In this document: one piece after another, positions 1 through 10,009 of the stretch
Layout: every line of letters starts with the position of its first letter
Numbering within the stretch: the first letter of the stretch is position 1
The notes under the pieces: model-generated
Seen by the model: only the letters and a program-made list of their open reading frames with translations
What the model was told of the DNA's origin: nothing
Database searches by the model: none
Translations under genes and position numbers: made by a program
From: Pseudovibrio exalbescens
GTDB taxonomy: Bacteria > Pseudomonadota > Alphaproteobacteria > Rhizobiales > Stappiaceae
NCBI RefSeq assembly: GCF_028737195.1
Contig: NZ_JAQZAJ010000001.1
Coordinates: 806,001-870,000 of the forward strand
Direction: 5' to 3'
Length of the DNA: 64,000 bases

Positions 1-1141
1 TGCCTTTAACCTGAATGGTGCTGGCCAGCACCTGTTCAAAGGCGCGCAGTAGTCGCTGGTCCGGCTTTTCTGGATCATGCCAAAACTGATCCAGTCCACC
101 TTGAAACGTCAATCCGTCAATGTCGTAGATGGCAATGCCGAGTATCTTTACGGGGCACTTCAGCCTGAGGGCGTGAAGCCCTGTGGTGCTATTCACCATT
201 ATGGCGCCGCGTGCGGCTTTCAAAAGCGTGGCCAGGTTCCCGCCATCAATGACATGAACCCGCCTTTTGACGTGATACTTGCGTGACAAGCGACGAATGA
301 TCACGGTCCAAGGTTCAATTCCATTATCAAGCGGGTGCACTTTGAACACCAGGTGCTGAGCCTTGGGCGCATGATGAGCGAAACTCGCTATTGTCAGCTC
401 GATTGCTTCACTCAGATGATTAAAGCGCGAGTTGTAGCGCAGCTGATAATCGCTTTGCAGCTGAAGCGGAAAAACAAAATAACCAGCAGCAATCTCGACC
501 ACATCTTCAATGAGCATGTTGGCCCCCTCGTCCTTTCGTCTCGCCATCAGAAGCCGAGGGATCATTGCCAGATATTCAAAGAGCGGATTGTAAACCTTGT
601 CGTCATCGAAAAGGTAATAGGGCCAGGGGAAGAAGAAGTTGAGCAGGTTGTAAAAAACCTCCCCGAATGCCTCGTTGAAAAACGGGTACGGATATTCAAC
701 TTCGGTGGAGACAGGCATCATGTTCTGCGCCAAGTCTTTGATCTTCTGCGGATCTTCGGGAAAGCGCGAGTAGGCTCCCATGCCATCTCGCTCAAGGGTC
801 ACCCAATCTGGCCTCAAGTACCCAAATTCATAGGCATAACAGGGAATGTCGAGTTGGTTGCAGACTTCATTGGCGATGGCATGGTAGGGGAACCTGTCCT
901 GATAGTAGACAACGTCCGTCACTTTGTTTTCAAAGAGAAACCGGCGCAGGTACGCTTCCCAGTTGGCGAGCCGCCCACGATAGGAAACGGAGCGTTTGTC
1001 GTGCCAAAAAACCCAATCACCAATGCATAGGTTGATGCGAAGAGTTTTGGCTCCTCGTGCTTCAAGTTCGTCTGCCAGCTTTCGAGCAAAAACGGAGGGT
1101 GGACCTTGCAGAAACAAGAAAACCCTTTGCTCTGCATCCAT
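1..1141 (-). CDS. KpsS-like capsule polysaccharide biosynthesis/export protein (partial)
   Basis: The frame is open from the ATG at 1141 to the left edge, so 380 residues are visible and the C-terminus is missing. The N-terminus reads VFLFLQGPPSVFARKLADEL, followed by a GDWVFWHDKRSVSYRGR stretch and, further on, FKVHPLDNGIEPW. This is the glycosyltransferase-like arrangement of the capsule biosynthesis family (KpsS/LipB type, Pfam Capsule_synth). In that family the protein acts in the cytoplasm on the lipid-linked Kdo primer of group 2 type capsules or in related polysaccharide assembly. It lies 104 bp downstream of an outer-membrane polysaccharide export gene on the same strand, which supports an export/assembly operon continuing past the edge. 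GGGGTGGAG precedes the start. The exact glycan is unknown. Confidence 0.8.
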   Translation of the reverse strand, partial: MDAEQRVFLFLQGPPSVFARKLADELEARGAKTLRINLCIGDWVFWHDKRSVSYRGRLANWEAYLRRFLFENKVTDVVYYQDRFPYHAIANEVCNQLDIPCYAYEFGYLRPDWVTLERDGMGAYSRFPEDPQKIKDLAQNMMPVSTEVEYPYPFFNEAFGEVFYNLLNFFFPWPYYLFDDDKVYNPLFEYLAMIPRLLMARRKDEGANMLIEDVVEIAAGYFVFPLQLQSDYQLRYNSRFNHLSEAIELTIASFAHHAPKAQHLVFKVHPLDNGIEPWTVIIRRLSRKYHVKRRVHVIDGGNLATLLKAARGAIMVNSTTGLHALRLKCPVKILGIAIYDIDGLTFQGGLDQFWHDPEKPDQRLLRAFEQVLASTIQVKG

Positions 1142-1245
1142 TGCTCCACCCCACTCAAGCAACCCTAGCCTCGCCTTGTGCGCGGCCTCTTACTCAACTC
1201 AAATGCCCTATGCCTGTTTTAAACCGCTGCCAGCGGCGAACAATC

Positions 1246-2382
1246 CTAGAAAAACTCCAAGCGGTTTACCGTAGAAACGTTTGAGATCAGCGGTGAGATG
1301 ATCTGCAGGAACTTGCCAAACTCTGCGGTTGGATGGTTAGCGACATATAGGATGTCCTTATCCTTCATTTGCACAAACCGCGCCCGAAGGAACCCGTCCG
1401 CATTTCGCAGGTTCAGGCGATAAACCACCGGCACCAAGGTGTAAGCCGAAACGTGAGCATCAAACCGCCCCGGTGCCATTTGACGAACCAGCCCCGCCTC
1501 CTCGAACCTGAACAGGAAGATGCCAGCAGGATCGGCAGTGAAGTCCCGAATACCGCCCACATAGGCCAGCGCTTCTGCTAGCGTTACTTCCTGCGTCCGG
1601 AATGGAACCAGCTGTTCTTTGGTCACCGCCCCAAACACTGAGAAGCTACGCGGGCGATGGGAGAGCAAAATGTTGTCTCCCGAAGACACCCAAATGTTGT
1701 TCTGCGGATTTTCGATCAGGTCTTCAAAACGGGCGGTACCTGAACGCGATCCGCGTTTGAGCGTCACGACGGTTTCATAGGAGGCTTCACGTGCCCCTCC
1801 CGCTTCGGCAACCAGCTCCAGCAGTTTGGAGCCACGAATTGAGATCGGATAGCGCCCTGGCTTGACCACGTCTCCCACGACAACTGCGCTGTTGCTCTGG
1901 TTGCTCAGGACCGTGATCAGCACTTGAGGTTCGATCGCCTTTCCGATCAGCTTGTTTTGGACCGTCGTTCGCAGCCCTTCAACGGACAGACCCGCAGCGC
2001 GAATACGGCCTGCGTATGGGATGAAGATGAAGCCCGCCTCGTCAATGACTGTCTCGATGCCGGATTGCTTCGAGCGCTCGGTAGAAAACAGCCCATCGGG
2101 TGCGGCTTCCCAAATATGAATATGGATGGCATCGCCCACACCCAGCCGTGTCCCTCTTCCTGCCACGGGGACAGCGCCAAACCGATTGGCAAAACTCTGC
2201 GGCTTGTAATGACGCAAAACAGAGATTGCCTGATCATCAAGACCGATCAGTGTGTAGTTGGCAAGAGCTGCGTCCGACGCAACTTTCTCAGAGGTAATTG
2301 CCGCTGAGGATGGGCCCTGAGCCGGCAGCGCACCACACGCTGCCAAGATAACCGAAATCAAAAAGACTGTTATCCAGCGCAT
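1246..2382 (-). CDS. Wza/KpsD-type outer-membrane polysaccharide export lipoprotein
   Basis: The chosen ATG gives 378 residues and starts directly with a lipoprotein signal (MRWITVFLISVILAACG, lipobox LAAC); a longer frame from 2451 would put 23 basic residues before it and is less likely. The mature part has the polysaccharide export domain (LGVGDAIHIHIWEAAPDG) near residues 80-160, then beta-grasp SLBB-type repeats (VVVGDVVKPGRYPI; FSVFGAVTKEQLVPF). Family members form the outer-membrane channel for capsule or exopolysaccharide. The C-terminus ends in VSTVNRLEFF without an obvious amphipathic helix, so pore architecture is unproven. It is transcribed towards the capsule gene at 1141, probably as one unit. 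Confidence 0.85.
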   Translation of the reverse strand: MRWITVFLISVILAACGALPAQGPSSAAITSEKVASDAALANYTLIGLDDQAISVLRHYKPQSFANRFGAVPVAGRGTRLGVGDAIHIHIWEAAPDGLFSTERSKQSGIETVIDEAGFIFIPYAGRIRAAGLSVEGLRTTVQNKLIGKAIEPQVLITVLSNQSNSAVVVGDVVKPGRYPISIRGSKLLELVAEAGGAREASYETVVTLKRGSRSGTARFEDLIENPQNNIWVSSGDNILLSHRPRSFSVFGAVTKEQLVPFRTQEVTLAEALAYVGGIRDFTADPAGIFLFRFEEAGLVRQMAPGRFDAHVSAYTLVPVVYRLNLRNADGFLRARFVQMKDKDILYVANHPTAEFGKFLQIISPLISNVSTVNRLEFF

Positions 2383-2972
2383 CAAGAGTTCCAAGCGAAT
2401 TCGCAAACCAAGATTCAGGCTCCGAGCGATTCCCGAAACCAGACGGGCCAAATTTGACGCAGAGCGGAAAATTAAACAAACGCAACAAGTTAGTAGGAAA
2501 TAGTTGTTAGGTATTATTAACCATAAAGCAATTAGAGAAAGGCGCCCGCCTACTGTTGGTATTGCCGATTCTACTCAGGCGGATTGTGGTCTCCTTCAGG
2601 GTTCACAACTCTGAATTCCAAACAAATACTCTCATAAACCCTAGGCAATCGGCTGCACCCGAGATCATCCACAATTTGTTGGCAGTCTTCCTCAATCTCG
2701 TCGGATATCTTCCCGATCCTTCATCGCGGTTGCACATGGGCCAAGAAGTGTTTGCAAAACAACGGGTGCCATGGCATGGACCAAGAACAACAACAGCCTT
2801 GAAGGCATTGGGGGTTTTCCTTTTAGCAGGCTCATCCCCTCAGAACTGATGTTTGGTGAGTTTTCGCGGATCCTGCTTGGGGCAACGACCTTATAAGGTT
2901 GAAATGGCAGGGATCTTGTCGGAGTGGTTTGTGGGGCTTGGTGTGTACGCATCTGCGTCAAAGAGCAGGCAT
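2383..2972. other. 590-bp divergent intergenic region, export lipoprotein / tamA
   Basis: No convincing gene lies here; the two overlapping open frames (2556-2849 plus, 2692-2961 minus) have no recognisable domain or good ribosome site. The left 150 bp is AT-rich (GTTAGGTATTATTAACCATAAAG near 2505-2527) and probably carries the promoter of the polysaccharide export gene. The right side contains a 12-bp palindrome before tamA, listed separately. The rest shows nothing clear. Confidence 0.5.
2888..2899. promoter_or_regulatory. 12-bp perfect palindrome upstream of tamA
   Basis: ACCTTATAAGGT is perfectly self-complementary and lies 73 bp before the tamA ATG. It includes TATAAG, which could be a -10 element, but I see no good -35 at 16-18 bp. 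It could be a promoter core, a small operator, or chance. Confidence 0.25.
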
Positions 2973-4901
2973 ATGTTGAAGCGGCTGGGTGTAATTACCT
3001 GCGTCGTTGCAGCTCTTGCCATGCCCGCGAGTTCTGCAGCGGAAGCGTTTAGCCTGTTTGGTTTCCACCTCTGGGGTGAAAAAGAGCCTGAAGCCAATCT
3101 TGCAGATGCTATTCCCGAACCAACAGATTTTGCGGTAACGCTCGAACTGTCCCCCGATCCGGCCACCGGTGAAGTCAACACAGACTTGAAGTCCGCGCTC
3201 GAAACCAACAGTGAGCTGTTCAGCAAACAAGACACCCCCGTTTCAGGTGAAGCAGGCGTACTGGCGCTGGCAGCAAGCGATTTTGAGCGTCTAGTTGGCA
3301 CGCTCTACACACAAGGATACTATGGCGGCGTCGTCACTATCCTCGTAGATGGCAGACCTGTCGATGCAGTGATTGAAGACCCCACCCCGATCTCTGCCCG
3401 CCCCATTCCGGTTGACATCACGGTTACGGCCGGACCTGAGTTCACTCTTGGCACCGTGGATATTCACTACAATGTTGCACGCGACGCCACTTTGGGCCAG
3501 CTGCCTACGGCGGAGGCTTTGGGTCTGCAACAAGGAGCCCCAGCGTTCTCGGAAAAGGTGCTGACTGCAGAAACAAGAGGATTGCGGGCATTTGAAGACC
3601 TTGGATACCCGAAAGCGGCAGTCAAGGCACGCCGTCTGACGGCAAACCACCAGACCAGCACCCTTGATGTCACGCTCGTCTTTGATGGTGGTCGCCTGGC
3701 GAAGTTCGGCCCGGTCACTGTTTCCGGCGCCGAACGCGTCGATCCCGAGTTCATCAGGACATACGCCAACATCCCAGAGGGTGAGCGTTATGACGCGAAA
3801 ATCCTGAAACGCGCTGAGACCCGCCTCCGAGACCTTGAGGTTTTTGCAAGTTTGCGTGTGCAACCCGGCGAGACAATAGCCCCCGATGGAACTCTCCCGA
3901 TCAATATTACCGTGTCCGAACGGCCGCGGCGCGTTTTCGGGTTTGGCGCAAACTGGTCAAGCAACGAAGGTTTTGGCGTTGAAGGCTATTGGCGCCACCG
4001 TAACTTGTTTGGACAGGCGGAAAAACTTCAGCTTTCTGGCTCGGTGGGTCAAATTGATGCCGTAGACCCGGAAGACTTGGAATATGCGCTGCGCCTTGCC
4101 TTTGAAAAACCGGGCGCATTTGGCCCCACGACAGCTTTCACGACCAGCGTTGCAGCCGTTCAGGAGCGCCCTGACAACTACAGGTCCCGTTCGATTTCCG
4201 CTGACGCATTCTTCGTCAAAGAGTTTGATGAAAAGCTATCTGCGCGCGTTGGTGGAGAGCTTTACTTTGCTAACGAAGAGGATGTTTTTGGCAACAACAA
4301 CTATTTTCTCGTTGGCATTCCCGGATACGTGACCTACGACAGCCGCAACAACGAGTTCAACCCGAGTTCCGGCATCTTTGCGGAAGGGTTTATAGAACCT
4401 GCCATCGATGCGCTGGACAGCTCCCCCCTGCTGTTCTCCAGATTCACGGTTGCGACCTACAAGAGCCTCGATGAAGCCGAGCGTTTTATACTGGCAGGAC
4501 GCTTGGGGACCGGGGCGATCTACTCCGACAGCGTTGAGGACGTGCCTGCATCCCGGCGCTTCTTCCTTGGTGGCGGCGGTTCAGTGCGTGGCTACGCCTA
4601 CAAAAACATTGGCCCGCGCGAAGGGGATGAAGTCATCGGTGGCCGCTCCTACCTGTTCTTGAACGGTGAGCTGAGAACCAAGATTACCGACACCATTGGA
4701 TTGGTCGGCTTTGTCGACGCTGGTGCGGCCTACGACACATCCCTGCCCGACTTCAGTGAACCGCTGCAGGTTGGTGTTGGCGCTGGTCTGCGTTACTTTA
4801 CCCCTGTAGGGCCGCTTCGCCTTGACGTGGGCGTTCCGCTGGACCCAAAAAACAATGATCCATCCTTTGCCATATACGTGGGTCTGAGCCAGTCATTCTA
4901 G
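2973..4901 (+). CDS. tamA: TamA, Omp85-family outer-membrane assembly factor
   Basis: The protein has 642 residues from the ATG at 2973, which follows AGAGCAGG and begins a clean signal peptide (MLKRLGVITCVVAALAMPASSAAEA); the longer frame from 2853 adds 40 unlikely residues. POTRA-type repeats fill about residues 120-330 (for instance DVTLVFDGGRLAKFGPVTVSGAERV), and the C-terminal half is an Omp85 beta-barrel with the conserved FFLGGGGSVRGYAYKNIGPR motif and a terminal aromatic residue (GLSQSF). TamA pairs with inner-membrane TamB to move phospholipids or outer-membrane proteins across the periplasm. tamB follows after 31 bp, so the two are surely co-transcribed. Confidence 0.93.
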   Translation: MLKRLGVITCVVAALAMPASSAAEAFSLFGFHLWGEKEPEANLADAIPEPTDFAVTLELSPDPATGEVNTDLKSALETNSELFSKQDTPVSGEAGVLALAASDFERLVGTLYTQGYYGGVVTILVDGRPVDAVIEDPTPISARPIPVDITVTAGPEFTLGTVDIHYNVARDATLGQLPTAEALGLQQGAPAFSEKVLTAETRGLRAFEDLGYPKAAVKARRLTANHQTSTLDVTLVFDGGRLAKFGPVTVSGAERVDPEFIRTYANIPEGERYDAKILKRAETRLRDLEVFASLRVQPGETIAPDGTLPINITVSERPRRVFGFGANWSSNEGFGVEGYWRHRNLFGQAEKLQLSGSVGQIDAVDPEDLEYALRLAFEKPGAFGPTTAFTTSVAAVQERPDNYRSRSISADAFFVKEFDEKLSARVGGELYFANEEDVFGNNNYFLVGIPGYVTYDSRNNEFNPSSGIFAEGFIEPAIDALDSSPLLFSRFTVATYKSLDEAERFILAGRLGTGAIYSDSVEDVPASRRFFLGGGGSVRGYAYKNIGPREGDEVIGGRSYLFLNGELRTKITDTIGLVGFVDAGAAYDTSLPDFSEPLQVGVGAGLRYFTPVGPLRLDVGVPLDPKNNDPSFAIYVGLSQSF

Positions 4902-4932
4902 TTTAGAATACCTGCTGGGCTCCCCACCACAG

Positions 4933-7900
4933 ATGAGGACGTTACCCGTGATCCTGCGCATTCTTGGAGTGTTGGCCCGTTTGGTCTTGACCGTAATCGC
5001 GCTGGTGGCCATCAGCTATGGTGCGTTGGTGGCAACCAGCCAGGTCGAGCAAGGGCGCGTTGCACTTGGCAATGTGATCACAACATTTGTACCGGGTATT
5101 GAGGTGGATGCCCCTGCCCTGAGCCTCGGCGGCAACCTTGAAGTGGCACGTGTCGCCTTGCGCGACGCAGATGGGGAATGGCTCTCGGTAGACGGCATCG
5201 CGTTGGATTGGTCCCCCCTTGCGCTGGTCAGAGGCAACGTTGAGATTGAACGCTTAAGCGCCGCCTCAGTCAGCGTTGTACGCCGGCCTTCCTTAGCTCC
5301 AGAAACGGAAACAGACACGGATTCAACAGCAGAACAGCAAGCGACCTCGCTTCCCTTTGCTGGCTCGGTGCAGGACTTCAGCGTTCAGGAGATATCCATT
5401 GCGCGCTCAGTTCTAGGCGAGCCGATTACGCTGAGCCTGAATGGCTCCGCTTCGGTGACGCCAACTCCGGAGATTGTGAGCCTCACTATTCAGGCTGAAC
5501 GACTGGACAGCATCAAGGGGAGCGTGGACGCTACCGTCACACTCAATCTTGCGGACTTCCGATTTGACGTGGACACCATGGTGAGCGAAGCACCCGGTGG
5601 GCTGATTGCTTCGCTTCTGGAGATACCTCAATCCCCGTCTTTTGATTTTGATCTGATTGGCAAGGGATCGCTGGATGCGCTGGAGGCCAACATGGCTTTG
5701 GCACTTGACGGTGTACCGACCGTTGGCGGCTCCATAACCATGGATCGCCAAGGGGCGGACAGGCTTTTCTCCGCTGACCTCAACGGCGATCTTCAAAGTG
5801 TCTTGCCGAGTGATTTGGAAGGTCTGTTTACAGGCCAGACCCAACTTGTTGCAAACGGAACGCTGGACGACACATTCTTCCCAACCAGGTTGGATGCCAG
5901 TTTGGCGACAAATGCCATTTTCATCAAAGCCAACGGTTCAATCGAGAAAGGCAGCCGCACCGCTCTGCTAAAGGCGAATGTTGGAACACGCCAACCATCC
6001 GGCAGCAAACTCGCCCTGCCAATTCCAGAAATAGGCCTGAGCCTTGACCGCTTTGATGCCACACTGACAGCAGATGGCGCACTGGAAGCTCTAGATTGGA
6101 CACTGGTTGCGGAAAGCGCCGGTGTTGTATCGGAACTTGGAAACATGCAGTCGCTGCGTCTGAATGCCCAAGGGACCGGTGCCTCAGCGCTAGCCGATCA
6201 GCTCAGAACGCCACTGAAGGCCAATATGGTGATGGAAGGCGTTGAACTGAAAGGTGGTGAGTTTGCCAAGCACCTGCCGACCGCAGCCTCTCTTTCCATG
6301 GAAGGTGCTGTGGATCTCAGTGCCCAAACTGCCCGCATCAGCTATCTGTCTGCCGTGAGTGATGAAGCCTCTCTTCGATTGGAGGATGTAGTGGCTTCAA
6401 CTCAAGAAATAACCGCACTGGGCATGATGCAGGCTGATGATCTGACCCGTTATGCAGGCCTTGCCCAACGCCCGCTTGCAGGTGCAGCGACACTCAACTT
6501 CGAACTGGTAGGATCACCTCAAGAACGCAGTGCGAATATCCGTTTTCGAGGTCAAACGCAGGATCTCCAGATTGGGGTGTTGCAAGCGGACAACCTGCTG
6601 CGCGGCATAACAACCCTTTCAGGGCACATGGATGCACGCATACCGGAAGACTTTCCGGCGCAAGGGAAGCTGGTGATCAATGATGCGGAGATTTCTTCTG
6701 ACCAGTTTTCAATAAGCACCCGCACTTCTTTAGAGAACGGCGCAGTTGACGGCGAATTCCAGCTTTCCATTTCCGATCTTTCAATGCTGGATTCACGCGT
6801 TACCGGAGAGTTGTCTGCCACTTCGACCATTCAAGGCCCGGTTGATGCCGCTCAGCTTGATGTTGAAGCGACCACTCAAGATCTGGAGATGCTTGGCACG
6901 CCGGTGGATGACCTAGAGCTTGACAGCTCTCTGGTGCTTAGTGCCAGTGCACCGGAGGCGGATGTTTCCCTAAAGGGATCGCTGCGCGACAGGGAAATCC
7001 TGCTCACTGCCAACCTCAAGCCTTCTGGAGATGGCGCAGCCGTTGAAAATCTGGAAGTGCGTGTTGGCGACAATGAAGCTTCAGGCGAAGTTCAAATCGC
7101 AAATCTGGGGGCTCTTCCCGCTGGCATTACAGGTCATCTGGATGTGAACGCTCCGCAACTGGCGCAGATTTCCCCTTTGGTGTTGGCCCCTATTGACGGT
7201 GCTTTGGTGGGCCGCGTGCAGGTTCAGGATCTGGGCGGAGAAATGCGGATCGATCTTGATACGCAAGCCAGTGCGTTTGTCTGGGAGAGCATTGCACTTG
7301 AAAGCCTCAGTGCGCAGGCTCGTATCCTCAAGGCCCTTTCAGAACCGGAAGTGGATGGAGAGGTAACGCTCTCCAACCTAAACGCTGGGGCCGTTGTGGT
7401 TTCAAGTGCGAACGCAACCTCACGCACCCGTGGAAACGAGACGGCTGTTGTCCTCAACTCCGTTCTTGATGGGCCCGGAGACACATTCGACGCAGAAGTT
7501 GTGCTGCGCCAGCTCGACGACGGCCTTGAGGTGGACGTCAATCAGATCGCAGGCGCTTACCGCGGGCTTGAAACCAAGCTCAAGGAACCAAGCCGCATTT
7601 CCGCAAAAGCTGGCATGGTGTCCTTGAACAGGCCCCTCATCCTGGCTCTTGGAGATGGCTCGGTGACGGTGACCGGCGCTGGCGGGGAAAACCTTGATCT
7701 GGCATTGCAGGTGGACCAGCTGCCGCTGGAGCTTGTGAATGCTCTGGCTCCAAGCCTTGGGCTTCAGGGCCGCGTCAATGCAACAGCAGAGGTGACCGGT
7801 GCCCCTGCCTCACCGTCAGCGCAATGGCAAGTGAAAGCTGAGGGCGTGGGTATCACCGCAATGCGGCAAAATGAGATTTCACCTTTCGCGATCACCTCAA

Positions 7901-9327
7901 GCGGTAACCTGCGAGACAATGTTGTAACGCAACAAACAAAAGTCACGAGCAATGCGGGACTTGATCTTGCTTCCACAGGCAAGGTGTCTCTCGCTCAAGG
8001 AGGCAGCCTTGATGTGCAGGCCTCCGGGCGCGTTCCACTGGAGGTTCTGCGGGCGCGCCTAATCCGCACCGGGCTCACCGGCTCTGGTTTCCTCAACTTG
8101 TCTGCCAAGGCCAACGGCGCGCTTTCTGCCCCCCAATTTACGGCCGCCGTAACACCTGACGGCATGGAGATCACGCAGCTTGCGACCGGCCTCACGCTTG
8201 AGAATTTCAGCGGTGCTGTAGAAGCCAATCAGGAACGGGTTGCCGTGAATAATCTGGGCGCAAACCTGCGCACCGGAGGCACTATTCGGGTCAATGGCAC
8301 GGTAGGCCTGAATGAAGGTCTCCCGATCGCGGTGACAGCCGTGGTTGATCAGGGCCGCTACATTCAAGGAACGCTGGCTGACGTTTTGATTGATGCTGAC
8401 ATGAACATGTCGGGCCCACTTGCGGCCCAGGGCCGGGCACCAAGGCTGAGCGGTACGGTTACAATCCAACGCGCCGACATCGGCATTCCAAGCTCATTTG
8501 GCGGTGGTGTCAGCCCCGTTGTTGTGCGCCACCTCAATGCCCCCAAGCCCGTCATGGACCAAGCCCGTGCGCTCGCCATTGATGCAGGTGAAACTGGCGA
8601 CCAGTCTGCCGGTGGGAATGGAGGCACACCCATCGAACTGGACTTGAACGTCAACGCACCCAGCAAAATCTTCGTACGCGGCCGTGGTCTCAACGCGGAA
8701 GTTGGCGGTTCTTTGCGCCTTGCAGGTACGACCAGCGACATCGAAGGCATTGGCGGCTTCCAGTTGATCCGAGGCCGTTTCGATATACTGAGCCGCAGGC
8801 TGGAGTTCCAACAAGGCTCCGTTACTTTCGATGGCAGCCTCACCCCCTACCTGAACTTCGCCGCCACCACTGCCACTTCCTCGGCAAATGTCACCATCGG
8901 CATTGTTGGCGAAGCAACAGAGCCTGAGATTACTTTAAGCTCCTCGCCAGAATTGCCCCAGGATGAAATTCTGGCGCAGCTCTTGTTTGGACAGTCGGTT
9001 ACAGATTTGTCCCCTGTTCAGATCGCTCAGCTGGCCAGCGCTGTGACCACGCTGGCTGGCGGAAGCTCCGAAGGCCCGTTGGGCGCACTGCGAAACGTCT
9101 TGGGCCTGAGTGACATCGATGTGAATGTGAATTCTGAGGGCCAAGCCGAGCTGTCGGCGGGTACCTACATCAACGACAATATCTATCTGGGCGTCAAACA
9201 GAACGCCAAAGACGGTTCAAACGCCGCCAATGTTGATATTGAGGTGACGAAGGACTTGCGCATTCGCGGCGAAGCAGGCTCTACTGGAGACACAAAAGCG
9301 GGCTTTTATTTCGAGCGCGAGTACTAA
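4933..9327 (+). CDS. tamB: TamB, translocation/assembly module inner-membrane protein
   Basis: This 1464-residue protein starts with one N-terminal membrane anchor (residues about 8-32, ILGVLARLVLTVIALVAISYGALV) followed by a very long periplasmic beta-rich domain of the AsmA-like/TamB bridge type. The last 350 residues form the conserved DUF490/TamB domain (GGFQLIRGRFDILSRRLEF, then PEITLSSSPELPQDEILAQL and a C-terminal RGEAGSTGDTKAGFYFEREY). TamB-type proteins are elongated hydrophobic grooves that link inner and outer membranes, thought to carry phospholipid. Length fits the alphaproteobacterial family. It sits directly after tamA; no terminator is visible between them. Confidence 0.93.
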   Translation: MRTLPVILRILGVLARLVLTVIALVAISYGALVATSQVEQGRVALGNVITTFVPGIEVDAPALSLGGNLEVARVALRDADGEWLSVDGIALDWSPLALVRGNVEIERLSAASVSVVRRPSLAPETETDTDSTAEQQATSLPFAGSVQDFSVQEISIARSVLGEPITLSLNGSASVTPTPEIVSLTIQAERLDSIKGSVDATVTLNLADFRFDVDTMVSEAPGGLIASLLEIPQSPSFDFDLIGKGSLDALEANMALALDGVPTVGGSITMDRQGADRLFSADLNGDLQSVLPSDLEGLFTGQTQLVANGTLDDTFFPTRLDASLATNAIFIKANGSIEKGSRTALLKANVGTRQPSGSKLALPIPEIGLSLDRFDATLTADGALEALDWTLVAESAGVVSELGNMQSLRLNAQGTGASALADQLRTPLKANMVMEGVELKGGEFAKHLPTAASLSMEGAVDLSAQTARISYLSAVSDEASLRLEDVVASTQEITALGMMQADDLTRYAGLAQRPLAGAATLNFELVGSPQERSANIRFRGQTQDLQIGVLQADNLLRGITTLSGHMDARIPEDFPAQGKLVINDAEISSDQFSISTRTSLENGAVDGEFQLSISDLSMLDSRVTGELSATSTIQGPVDAAQLDVEATTQDLEMLGTPVDDLELDSSLVLSASAPEADVSLKGSLRDREILLTANLKPSGDGAAVENLEVRVGDNEASGEVQIANLGALPAGITGHLDVNAPQLAQISPLVLAPIDGALVGRVQVQDLGGEMRIDLDTQASAFVWESIALESLSAQARILKALSEPEVDGEVTLSNLNAGAVVVSSANATSRTRGNETAVVLNSVLDGPGDTFDAEVVLRQLDDGLEVDVNQIAGAYRGLETKLKEPSRISAKAGMVSLNRPLILALGDGSVTVTGAGGENLDLALQVDQLPLELVNALAPSLGLQGRVNATAEVTGAPASPSAQWQVKAEGVGITAMRQNEISPFAITSSGNLRDNVVTQQTKVTSNAGLDLASTGKVSLAQGGSLDVQASGRVPLEVLRARLIRTGLTGSGFLNLSAKANGALSAPQFTAAVTPDGMEITQLATGLTLENFSGAVEANQERVAVNNLGANLRTGGTIRVNGTVGLNEGLPIAVTAVVDQGRYIQGTLADVLIDADMNMSGPLAAQGRAPRLSGTVTIQRADIGIPSSFGGGVSPVVVRHLNAPKPVMDQARALAIDAGETGDQSAGGNGGTPIELDLNVNAPSKIFVRGRGLNAEVGGSLRLAGTTSDIEGIGGFQLIRGRFDILSRRLEFQQGSVTFDGSLTPYLNFAATTATSSANVTIGIVGEATEPEITLSSSPELPQDEILAQLLFGQSVTDLSPVQIAQLASAVTTLAGGSSEGPLGALRNVLGLSDIDVNVNSEGQAELSAGTYINDNIYLGVKQNAKDGSNAANVDIEVTKDLRIRGEAGSTGDTKAGFYFEREY

Positions 9328-9371
9328 CTCTCCAGGCGCCTCAGGGCCCAAGAAAGCTGCATTGGAAGAAA

Positions 9372-9911
9372 ATGACTGTTTGCCGTGAGGCATTAGCGCC
9401 ACGCCTTGAAAGTGAGCGCCTCATTCTGCGTGGCTTCGAGCCAGCAGACCTAGATTCCAGTTATGCGCTTCGCAATCAGGAAGTCGTTTATCAATACATT
9501 TCCGGCAAGCCTTCAACACGGCAAGAGTGCTGGTATCGCCTATTACGTGCGACGGGCATGTGGGCGTTCAAAGGCTATGGATCATGGGCGATAGAGCAAA
9601 AGGATAGCGGCGCCTACCTTGGTGAAATTGGTCTCTTTGAGACAAAGAGCAACTTTTCTCTTGCCAACGGCAACCTGCCTGAAATGGGCTGGATGCTCTT
9701 TCCAGAGTACTTCGGCAAGGGTTTTGCCAGTGAAGCCGCACAAACTGTTCTTGCTTGGGCGACAGATCACTTGAAAGATCGCGAGATTTACTGCCTCGTA
9801 GATCCCGTGAACACGTCCAGCGTCAGACTCGCAAAGCGGCTCGGATTTGTTGAAACAGGCCGTTATCTAAATGATGGGATTGAAGACTTGGTGTTTCGAA
9901 AGGTGCTATAG
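9372..9911 (+). CDS. GNAT-family N-acetyltransferase (RimJ/RimL-like), copy 1
   Basis: The protein has 179 residues with the RimJ/RimL-type layout: N-terminal ESERLILRGFEPADLDS, central GAYLGEIGLFE, acetyl-CoA loop PEYFGKGFASEAAQTVLAWA and C-terminal NTSSVRLAKRLGFVETGRY. Such enzymes move acetyl from acetyl-CoA to an alpha-amino group of a protein or to a small amine; the substrate here cannot be told. GGAAG lies just before the ATG. The next gene is a clear paralogue (shared APRLESERL, ISGKPSTR, ECW, FGKGF), so this is a tandem duplication that has since diverged. Co-transcription with the preceding tamB is possible but not shown. Confidence 0.85.
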   Translation: MTVCREALAPRLESERLILRGFEPADLDSSYALRNQEVVYQYISGKPSTRQECWYRLLRATGMWAFKGYGSWAIEQKDSGAYLGEIGLFETKSNFSLANGNLPEMGWMLFPEYFGKGFASEAAQTVLAWATDHLKDREIYCLVDPVNTSSVRLAKRLGFVETGRYLNDGIEDLVFRKVL

Positions 9912-10009
9912 GGTTGCCTACATGAATGGCCCCCCCTTAACCTGATCTCTGTTTTCAAAGACCTTCCCGGTGTTTCCACTCCAAATCCCACTCATCATGG
10001 ACATCTGTC

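Noticed and set aside
335-1030. 231-codon open frame on the plus strand
   Set aside because: Antisense to the capsule gene, which runs off the edge and has clear family motifs.
2556-2961. Two overlapping open frames between the export gene and tamA
   Set aside because: No ribosome site, no motif, and they overlap each other on opposite strands.
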